Assembly: GCA_023249795.1 (NCBI GenBank)
Contig: JAHFBU010000137.1
Span: forward strand, 1-5,211
Reading direction: 5' to 3'
Source: Syntrophaceae bacterium
GTDB taxonomy: Bacteria; Desulfobacterota; Syntrophia; Syntrophales; UBA5619
Length of the DNA stretch: 5,211 nt
Of the stretch, positions 1-4,800 are shown piece after piece. The first letter of the stretch is position 1, and every line of letters begins with the position of its first letter. The translations under genes were made by a program, and so were the position numbers. The notes below the pieces were generated by a model. It saw only the letters and a program-made list of their open reading frames with translations. It made no database searches and was not told the origin of the DNA.

Positions 1-4
1 CAAA

Positions 5-979
5 TTGACAGGCGAAACGCCCCTCTCCGAGTTATTCTCATGCTGCCTGTCCTGCCGGAAATTAGCCGGTTTTATTCTTTCAGGCATGATGATTCTCTCC
101 TGCGCAGGTTATCCCGTCAGAGGCGACCTACTCCGAGGTGTATATCATCGTGTAAAGAGCGGAGAGACCCTTTTGGTCATTGCAAAAGCCTATCGTGTCG
201 ATCTTCAGGAGCTTGCTGAGATCAACAACATCAGCAATCCAGACCGGATTGAGGCCGGCGGCGTGATCTTCATCCCCGATGTGAATCAAATTATGGATGA
301 CGTGATGACCACGGCCCGATCGAAGTTTTCCGCCTCCGTGCCCGGCACAGGTCGGGGCACCGCAAAGCCCCTAAAGGTCGTGTCGAAGATGGAACCCCTC
401 GATAAAGAAGCGTCGGCTGAGCCGAAAAAAAGAAAGATAATGCCACCGGCCGATATAGTGGTGAATAATCGTGCGATATCTTCCGCTGTAGCTGAGGTAG
501 ACGCGGTTTCCGACAAGACAAAAGGGAAGCTGGAAACGGAAACAATCGCCGATCATCCGGTCATCCTGAAGGAAAACGATGGGAAAGGGGATCAGCTCCA
601 GTTTGATAAGCAACGTTTTGCCTGGCCGGTCAAGGGAAAAGTTATCTCGCACTTTGGCATTCAACCAAACGGTTTGAATTACAAAGGCATCCGGATTGCG
701 GCAAGCAAGAGAGTTGCCGTGCAAGCGGCGGCGGACGGGGTCGTGATCTCCTCCACTTTTCTCAAGGGTTATGGAGAGACGATTATCATCGAGCATGAGG
801 ATCAGTATGCAACGGTCTATTCCAATCTGGGGGTCAGAAACGTTCAACGCGATAACCAAGTCAGGAAGGGAGAACGGATTGGGTCCCTCGGCAAGGACCA
901 GGAACACGGAGAAACCTATCTCGATTTTGAGATCCGCCACAATTTCAAAGCGCGCAATCCCATTTTTTTTCTTCCCTGA
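5..979 (+). CDS. NlpD/EnvC-like lipoprotein: LysM plus degenerate LytM (M23) domain; 5' end uncertain
   Basis: This is probably an envelope lipoprotein that binds peptidoglycan and regulates cell-wall hydrolysis rather than cutting the wall itself. Counting from the TTG at 5, an RK pair (18-19) precedes a hydrophobic stretch (20-31) and a lipobox ILSC with Cys33, so it should be lipidated after export; Ala34 at +2 would suit outer-membrane sorting. A LysM domain spans about 47-91 (YHRVKSGETL to FIPD). A charged, low-complexity linker follows, then a LytM/M23 fold at about 206-324 (FAWPVKGKVISHFG to the C-terminus). All the zinc and catalytic positions of active M23 enzymes are replaced: HxGxD reads YKGIR (Y226, R230), YxHL reads YSNL (N274) and HLHFEI reads YLDFEI (Y305, D307). 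Such dLytM proteins (NlpD, EnvC) are known to activate amidases in Enterobacteria; that role here is inferred. The frame is open to the window edge and no ribosome site is visible, so the true start may lie upstream. Met28 would remove most of the signal peptide and is unlikely. Confidence 0.85.
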   Translation: MTGETPLSELFSCCLSCRKLAGFILSGMMILSCAGYPVRGDLLRGVYHRVKSGETLLVIAKAYRVDLQELAEINNISNPDRIEAGGVIFIPDVNQIMDDVMTTARSKFSASVPGTGRGTAKPLKVVSKMEPLDKEASAEPKKRKIMPPADIVVNNRAISSAVAEVDAVSDKTKGKLETETIADHPVILKENDGKGDQLQFDKQRFAWPVKGKVISHFGIQPNGLNYKGIRIAASKRVAVQAAADGVVISSTFLKGYGETIIIEHEDQYATVYSNLGVRNVQRDNQVRKGERIGSLGKDQEHGETYLDFEIRHNFKARNPIFFLP

Positions 980-1048
980 GAAGCGGTGGAGACTGGCGTA
1001 TTTCGTCTAACGAGGCAATATATATGTTGACATACCAACCCGTAAATC

Positions 1049-1070
1049 ATGTTGACTATTTCGTCAAAAT
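1049..1070. promoter_or_regulatory. Operator-like dyad over the -35 region of the carD-family promoter
   Basis: ATGTTGAC (1049-1056), a 6-nt spacer, then GTCAAAAT (1063-1070) form an inverted repeat matching at 7 of 8 positions per arm. It covers the -35 hexamer and half of the spacer, where a bound repressor would block RNA polymerase. The left arm is repeated exactly at 1024-1031, 25 bp upstream. The spacer plus right arm (TATTTCGTCAAA, 1057-1068) recurs with one mismatch at 999-1010 (TATTTCGTCTAA). Binding by a regulator is inferred, and the regulator's identity is unknown. Confidence 0.35.
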
Positions 1071-1080
1071 CTGATAAATT
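1052..1080 (+). promoter_or_regulatory. Probable sigma-70-type promoter of the carD-family gene
   Basis: TTGACT at 1052-1057 (5/6 match to the -35 consensus) is followed after exactly 17 nt by TAAATT at 1075-1080 (4/6 match to the -10, keeping the key A2 and T6). TGA directly before the -10 supplies an extended -10 TGn element. Transcription would start near 1087 and leave a leader of about 27 nt before the ATG at 1114. The region is AT-rich, unlike the flanking genes. Confidence 0.55.
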
Positions 1081-1113
1081 CCAACGTTCAAAATAAATTC
1101 ATTAGGTGCGAGA

Positions 1114-1599
1114 ATGTTCAAGATAGGGGATATGGCGGTATATCCGGCGCAGGGAGTCGGGGTGATTGAGGCCATCGAAAACCGGGATGTCGGGGGCAGC
1201 AAGCAACTGTTCTATATCATGAAGATCATGGGCAACGGCATGAAGATCATGATTCCCATGGATAGTGCAAAAACGGTTGGGTTGCGCGAAGTTATCCTGG
1301 AAGCAGAAATCCCCAAGGTTTATGCAATCCTCCGAAATAAGGATGTCACGATCGACAAACAGACCTGGAACAAGCGGTACCGGGAGTACCTGGGAAAGAT
1401 CAAGACGGGATCGGTATTTGAAATTGCCCGGGTTCTGCGTGATCTCTTCATTCTGAAGGGTGATAAAAACCTCTCCTTCGGGGAGAGGAAAATGATGGAT
1501 ACGGCGAAAAACCTCCTCATTAAAGAAATTTCCGTTGCGAGCAATGCTGATGAGACCAAGATCGAAGAAGATCTCAGGGTGATCTTTACCGTGCAATGA
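1114..1599 (+). CDS. carD: CarD/CdnL-family RNA polymerase-binding transcription regulator
   Basis: The 161-residue product is a cytosolic regulator. Characterised members (mycobacterial CarD, Myxococcus CdnL) bind the RNA polymerase beta subunit and stabilise open complexes, notably at rRNA promoters. The N-terminal CarD/TRCF-like RNA polymerase-interaction domain is clear at about 1-58: FKIGDMAVYPAQGVGVIEAI, then a KIMIP strand and VGLREV. The helical C-terminal domain (about 68-160) carries W85 in QTWNKRYREY, matching the Trp that wedges into the promoter minor groove in mycobacterial CarD. Also typical are the KIKTGS turn, VLRDLF, and the LSFGERKMMDTAKNLL helix ending in KEIS. The length is normal for the family. 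The start is well supported: the MFKIGD beginning is characteristic and AGGTG (1104-1108) sits 5 nt upstream. No clear terminator follows, so the next gene may be partly co-transcribed. The assignment to the family is firm; which promoters it controls here cannot be read from the sequence. Confidence 0.95.
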   Translation: MFKIGDMAVYPAQGVGVIEAIENRDVGGSKQLFYIMKIMGNGMKIMIPMDSAKTVGLREVILEAEIPKVYAILRNKDVTIDKQTWNKRYREYLGKIKTGSVFEIARVLRDLFILKGDKNLSFGERKMMDTAKNLLIKEISVASNADETKIEEDLRVIFTVQ

Positions 1600-1727
1600 T
1601 GCCTCTTTGTTTTCTCACAGAGTTCTTTGAAAAGAGAATATTACTGAGACCAATTTGAAATTCATAAATATGTGCAGGGATGAACTCTTTAATGTCTGTT
1701 CTTTACCGCTTTGAGAATCGGGGGCCA

Positions 1728-1733
1728 TATAAA
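1728..1733 (+). promoter_or_regulatory. Possible -10 element ahead of the PIN-TRAM gene
   Basis: TATAAA (5/6 match to the -10 consensus) lies 32 nt before the GTG start at 1760, in an AT-rich gap of about 160 nt. No convincing -35 stands at 16-18 nt; the nearest, TTTACC at 1702-1707, is 20 nt away. It could be an activator-dependent or weak promoter, or chance. Read-through from the carD promoter is the alternative. Confidence 0.25.
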
Positions 1734-1744
1734 ATCGATAGGAA

Positions 1745-1753
1745 GGGAGGTGA
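1745..1753 (+). promoter_or_regulatory. Strong Shine-Dalgarno that decides the PIN-TRAM start
   Basis: GGGAGGTGA matches the anti-Shine-Dalgarno complement at all but one position. Three start-like codons follow: TTG at 1754, ATG at 1758 and GTG at 1760. TTG directly abuts the site and is too close. ATG 1758 is in another frame and is followed at once by TGA. GTG 1760, 9 nt after GGAGG, has the best spacing and is in frame with the gene. Confidence 0.6.
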
Positions 1754-1759
1754 TTGAAT

Positions 1760-2782
1760 GTGATCGTCAAATTTCTCTTGATCCTGGCATGTTCTGTCAG
1801 CGGTTATTCAATTGCCTACCACAGTTACGGCCAGTGGTGGCAATGGACGATAGGCCTATTTTTAGGTTTGTCGATAGCTGTATTTGTCATCCAAGCCGAA
1901 CAGGCCATCAGGAAGCTTGCGCTACGCGTGATCCTGGGCGGTGTCGTTGGTATGCTCATTGGTCTATTGATTGCATTCTTATTTGCCTATGGTTTGAGTT
2001 TTGTAAGCAATATTATGGAAAAAAGGCAGGTTGTCCCTTGGATCTACGCGTTGCTTACGGGGATAATGGGTTATCTGGGTCTTGTCCTCGGATCGAAGAA
2101 AGTCGAGGAGGTCAGCCTCTTTGGCTGGGGGCCAGCCAAGGAGATCAGTGATTACCGTATTTTGGATACGAGCGTGATCATAGATGGCCGGATCGCAGAT
2201 ATCTGCGATACCGGCTTTATGGAAGGCAACCTGATAGTTCCCCGCTTTGTTTTGGATGAACTCCAGTACATAGCGGATTCATCGGATTCGATGAAGAGAG
2301 CCCGCGGTCGGCGCGGTTTGGACATCCTCAATCGGATGCAGCGCAGCAGCGGTATCTGCATCGACGTGGTTGACCACGATTTTCCCAAGATCAAAGGGGT
2401 GGATGCCAAACTTGTGGCTTTGGCCAAAAAGACAAGCGGAAAAATCATTACGAATGATTTCAACCTCAACAAAGTTGCAGAGTTGCAGGGGATTAAGATC
2501 CTCAATGTCAATGAGCTGTCCAATGCGCTGAAGCCGGTCGTTCTTCCGGGAGAGTTGATGACCATCAAGATCATCAAGGAAGGAAAGGAGCCGGGGCAAG
2601 GGGTGGCCTATCTGGACGACGGCACGATGATCATTGTGGACAACGCCCAGAAATACCAGGGTGTGACGGTGGAGGCGCTGGTGACGAGCGTTTTGCAGAC
2701 CACCGCCGGACGGATGATCTTTTCGGAACTGAAAGCGGTTGCCCCGGAAAAGAAACACGTCATGAATAACGTGAAACAGTGA
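1760..2782 (+). CDS. yacL: YacL-type membrane-anchored PIN-TRAM domain protein
   Basis: The product has about 340 residues: four predicted N-terminal membrane segments, a PIN nuclease-fold domain and a C-terminal TRAM domain. Numbering from GTG 1760, membrane segments fall at about 1-19, 30-45, 55-81 and 93-111. The PIN domain (about 132-256) shows the acidic site: D136 in LDTSVIIDGR (D142 also near), E167 in VLDELQ, D215 in VDAKLVALA and D233 in ITNDFN. The TRAM domain (about 262-323, GELMTIKIIKEGKEPGQGVAYLDDGTMIIV) is a likely RNA-binding module. The acidic residues are intact, so metal-dependent ribonuclease activity is plausible, but the substrate and role are unknown. No antitoxin gene is adjacent, which argues against a VapC-type toxin. 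Bacillus subtilis has the same protein just before ispD-ispF, which supports the YacL name. GTG 1760 is preferred over TTG 1754 on Shine-Dalgarno spacing; the two differ by only two residues. Confidence 0.9.
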   Translation: MIVKFLLILACSVSGYSIAYHSYGQWWQWTIGLFLGLSIAVFVIQAEQAIRKLALRVILGGVVGMLIGLLIAFLFAYGLSFVSNIMEKRQVVPWIYALLTGIMGYLGLVLGSKKVEEVSLFGWGPAKEISDYRILDTSVIIDGRIADICDTGFMEGNLIVPRFVLDELQYIADSSDSMKRARGRRGLDILNRMQRSSGICIDVVDHDFPKIKGVDAKLVALAKKTSGKIITNDFNLNKVAELQGIKILNVNELSNALKPVVLPGELMTIKIIKEGKEPGQGVAYLDDGTMIIVDNAQKYQGVTVEALVTSVLQTTAGRMIFSELKAVAPEKKHVMNNVKQ

Positions 2783-2791
2783 GGGAATCGT

Positions 2792-2825
2792 AGCCCGGCG
2801 ATGCGCAATCGCCGGGCTTTTTTTT
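2792..2825 (+). terminator. Strong intrinsic terminator after the PIN-TRAM gene
   Basis: A perfect 11-bp stem (AGCCCGGCGAT at 2792-2802 with ATCGCCGGGCT at 2808-2818) encloses a 5-nt GCGCA loop and runs into eight T (2818-2825). It begins 9 nt after the TGA at 2780-2782. On the other strand the stem is not followed by T residues, so it is one-directional. The T run is followed by seven G. It ends only 23 nt before the ispD start. Confidence 0.9.
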
Positions 2826-2848
2826 GGGGGGGACCGAGGGCGGATGCC

Positions 2849-3541
2849 ATGAAGACGGTAGTGATCATATCGGCTGGGGGGATGGGAAGGCGCATGGGAG
2901 GGAAGATCCCCAAACAGTATCTGTCACTCGCCGGGATGCCTATTCTCGTCCACACCCTAAGGGGGTTTCAGAACTCCCCTTTTGTTGACGAGATATTTCT
3001 CGTTGTTCCGGAGGCGGATATTGGGGTAGTTCAACGGGATATGGTCGTGCGGTACGATTTTTCCAAGGTCAGCCTAGTCATCGCCGGTGGCAACGAGCGG
3101 CAGGATTCTGTAAACAATGCTCTGCGGCGGCTGCGGGACGAGCATGAGATTATCCTTGTCCATGACGGCGTCCGCCCCTTTGTGACCGGGGCACTGATCG
3201 AACAGGCTGTCGCCGGGGCGAAGGCATTCGGAGCAGTGGCTGTCGGCATGCCGGTCCGGGACACGGTCAAAGCGCTGGATCCGGCGGGATGGGTGGTGAA
3301 AACGGTTCAGCGGGAGGGGCTCTGGCTCACGCAGACCCCGCAGGCCTTCCGGAGAGAAGTGATTCTCTCCGCGAATGAGAAGGCCGAGGCGGATGGGTTT
3401 TACGGCACTGACGACGCCTCCCTGGTCGAAAGAATGGGAATACCTGTCCGGATAATTCCGGGAGATGCAGATAATATCAAAGTGACAACGCCGCAGGATC
3501 TGGCGCTGGGCGAGATGATCTTTCGCAGGAGAGGGGAATGA
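2849..3541 (+). CDS. ispD: 2-C-methyl-D-erythritol 4-phosphate cytidylyltransferase
   Basis: IspD transfers CMP from CTP to MEP, giving CDP-ME in the third step of the cytosolic MEP isoprenoid pathway. The 230-residue product has the usual length and all family signatures. These are the glycine-rich nucleotide loop with catalytic Lys (SAGGMGRRMGGKIPKQYL, K22), AGGNERQDSV (79-88), VHDGVRPF with D106 and R109, PVRDTVK (T139), VQREGLWLTQTPQAF (R155, T163), TDDASLVE (188-195) and NIKVTTPQDL with K211. These positions correspond to key residues of the E. coli enzyme. HDGVRP replaces the common HDAARP, a conservative change beside the retained D106 and R109. ATG 2849 is chosen because MKTVVIISAGG matches the family N-terminus and GAGGG (2836-2840) is 8 nt upstream. 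An in-frame ATG at 2801 lies inside the terminator hairpin and would add 16 unrelated residues. It overlaps ispF by 4 nt. Confidence 0.96.
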   Translation: MKTVVIISAGGMGRRMGGKIPKQYLSLAGMPILVHTLRGFQNSPFVDEIFLVVPEADIGVVQRDMVVRYDFSKVSLVIAGGNERQDSVNNALRRLRDEHEIILVHDGVRPFVTGALIEQAVAGAKAFGAVAVGMPVRDTVKALDPAGWVVKTVQREGLWLTQTPQAFRREVILSANEKAEADGFYGTDDASLVERMGIPVRIIPGDADNIKVTTPQDLALGEMIFRRRGE

Positions 3542-4041
3542 GAATCGGGTTCGGATATGACAGCCATCGTTTCGCAGTGGGAAGAAGGTTGATTCTGGGG
3601 GCAGAGGAGATCCCGCATGAAAAGGGGCTTCTGGGCCATTCGGATGCCGATGTTCTGATCCATGCCATCTGCGACGCGATTCTGGGCGCTGTCGGCGCTG
3701 GCGACATCGGACGGCAGTTTCCTGATACGGATCCCGCTTATCGGGATATTTCCAGTGTGGTCCTCCTGGAACGGGTGAGATCGCTTGCCGTAGCGAGTGG
3801 TTATAAGGTCTGTAATGTAGATTCAACGGTCATAATGGAGAAGCCGAAACTGGCTCCCTATCTTCCGGCGATGGCGGAAAACATCGCCGGAATTCTGCGG
3901 ATTCCCGCCGGTTGGGTAAGTGTCAAGGCAAAAACGAACGAGGGCATGGGGCTAGTGGGGTCAGGAGATGGTGCAGCCGCCTTTGCCGTCGCCTTGGTCG
4001 AAGGGGAGAATGCAGGACAAGAATCTGCTTCCCCCGCTTGA
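3538..4041 (+). CDS. ispF: 2-C-methyl-D-erythritol 2,4-cyclodiphosphate synthase
   Basis: IspF cyclises CDP-ME 2-phosphate to MEcPP with release of CMP, the fifth step of the MEP pathway; it works as a homotrimer. The 167-residue product carries metal ligands D8 and H10 (GYDSHRF) and H42, the catalytic HSDAD motif (34-38), GDIGRQFPDTD (55-65), NVDSTVI (93-99), PK at 103-104, and the KAKTNEGMG segment with T133 and E135. The usual GRxEG near the C-terminus reads GSGDG (141-145), replacing the conserved Arg142. About eight residues (ENAGQESASPA) extend past the usual end. The ATG overlaps the ispD stop as ATGA, and a purine-rich ribosome site (AGGAG 3527-3531, GAGGGG 3531-3536) lies inside ispD. 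The two are therefore translationally coupled. The start is fixed by the family-typical MRIGFGYDSH. Confidence 0.97.
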   Translation: MRIGFGYDSHRFAVGRRLILGAEEIPHEKGLLGHSDADVLIHAICDAILGAVGAGDIGRQFPDTDPAYRDISSVVLLERVRSLAVASGYKVCNVDSTVIMEKPKLAPYLPAMAENIAGILRIPAGWVSVKAKTNEGMGLVGSGDGAAAFAVALVEGENAGQESASPA

Positions 4042-4101
4042 GCTTGACAGTTTCCGTATGCTCGCCTCCCGGCCCCAGGGGGCGAATCAGGGGAATGCCC
4101 T

Positions 4102-4608
4102 ATGAAACCGAGAAAATGGTTCGGTTTATTATTGCTGTCGATTCTGTGCCTGGGTGCCCTTGCCTGTTCAGGTTCCCTCTTCCGAAGTTATGGGCGGATT
4201 CTCCCCGGCGAGGAGACGGACCTGGATATGGAAGGAGGCGTGCTTCATCTGGATCTCTGCTACTACATCAGCGGCTCGGACCTCTATCCGAACGCCCTCA
4301 TAGGACTGCACCGGAACTATCGTCTTGACAGAAAAACCCTCTGGAGGGAGGTGGACATGACCCCGGCCAAGCTCCTGGAGATCGTCGGTCTCATGAAGGC
4401 CAAGGCGCTCGAACACGGCCAGTTTCCCCACGGATTCGATCTCCTCGACACGGAGGGGAATAAGATCGGTATCTGGTACTCCATCATGAAGGCAAGGACA
4501 TTTCTCCGATTCGAGGAGGATGGAACCGTGATGATCCTTACGCCCAAACTAGAAACATATGATGAGCTGGACGGTTCGGGTTCTGAGGGCCTTTGGCCCG
4601 GCGGGTAA
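4102..4608 (+). CDS. Small lipoprotein of unknown function
   Basis: I do not recognise this 168-residue protein. Its N-terminus is a lipoprotein signal: basic MKPRK, a hydrophobic run at 6-20, and lipobox ALAC with Cys22. Ser23 at +2 would send it to the outer membrane under the E. coli rule. The mature part of about 147 residues looks like a small alpha/beta domain, with apparent strands at 47-57 (VLHLDLCYYIS), 121-129 (KIGIWYSIM) and 133-147 (TFLRFEEDGTVMILT). A likely helix lies at 87-105. Cys53 is the only cysteine in the mature part besides the lipidated one. The C-terminus is glycine-rich. The ATG is supported by GGGGA (4090-4094) 7 nt upstream. It starts 60 nt after ispF with no terminator between, so it probably shares the isp transcript, but nothing ties it to isoprenoid synthesis. 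The signal peptide, good ribosome site and codon use argue it is a real gene. Confidence 0.8.
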   Translation: MKPRKWFGLLLLSILCLGALACSGSLFRSYGRILPGEETDLDMEGGVLHLDLCYYISGSDLYPNALIGLHRNYRLDRKTLWREVDMTPAKLLEIVGLMKAKALEHGQFPHGFDLLDTEGNKIGIWYSIMKARTFLRFEEDGTVMILTPKLETYDELDGSGSEGLWPGG

Positions 4609-4664
4609 TATATCAGTATCCGGATTGCGGTGACATCTCCAACAGATTTTCCCGCGCGAAATGA

Positions 4665-4770
4665 AACTCTGCGGCCAGGAATAGTTTAAATTACCCTATT
4701 ACCAATATCCGTTGCATCGCTGTGATGGAGATGGTATGCAAAAGTACATTTGACTCCTTGCCGCAGAATT
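4665..4770 (+). repeat. Imperfect long inverted repeat upstream of the ATP-grasp gene
   Basis: Arms 4665-4682 and 4753-4770 are complementary at 15 of 18 positions, including an uninterrupted CTGCGGC/GCCGCAG core (4669-4675 with 4760-4766). They enclose a 70-nt loop. Inside it are TTGCAT/ATGCAA (4712-4717 with 4736-4741) and AATAG/CTATT (4680-4684 with 4696-4700, overlapping the left arm). The ribosome site of the next gene begins 18 nt after the right arm. It may be a structured leader RNA or a remnant of a small palindromic element; neither is proven. Confidence 0.4.
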
Positions 4771-4800
4771 AGGATGGAAAGAATGTAGAGGAATGATCAT

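Noticed and set aside
371..940. 189-codon open frame on the minus strand inside the LysM/LytM gene
   Set aside because: It is the antisense shadow of a domain-supported gene with no recognisable motif.
963..970. Run of eight T at the end of the LysM/LytM gene as a terminator tract or frameshift site
   Set aside because: No stable stem precedes it, and slippage there would alter only the last few residues.
1619..1688. AGAGTTC/GAACTCT inverted repeat after the carD-family gene
   Set aside because: Seven bp separated by 56 nt is expected by chance, and no T run makes it a terminator.
2801..2848. In-frame upstream start for ispD at ATG 2801
   Set aside because: It lies within the terminator hairpin, has no ribosome site and would add residues not seen in the family.
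3074..3826. 250-codon open frame on the minus strand across ispD and ispF
   Set aside because: It is antisense to two strongly supported enzymes, is rich in Arg, Pro and His as antisense frames are, and shows no domain.
4044..4072. TTGACA at 4044-4049 as a -35 for the lipoprotein gene
   Set aside because: There is no -10-like hexamer 15-19 nt downstream; the sequence there is C-rich.
3912..4328. 138-codon plus-strand frame spanning the ispF end and the lipoprotein start
   Set aside because: It is out of frame with both real genes, has Gly/Arg-rich composition and no ribosome site or domain.
4587..4599. GGGCC-TTT-GGCCC hairpin at the end of the small lipoprotein gene as a terminator
   Set aside because: The stem is only 5 bp, lies inside coding sequence and has no T run after it.
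4721..4740. TGTGA at 4721 as a CRP-like site
   Set aside because: The second half-site TCACA is missing at the required spacing.
4712..4740. TTGCAT-N17-TATGCA as a promoter for the ATP-grasp gene
   Set aside because: Each hexamer matches only about 3 of 6 consensus bases; the TGG before the -10 is not enough to claim it.
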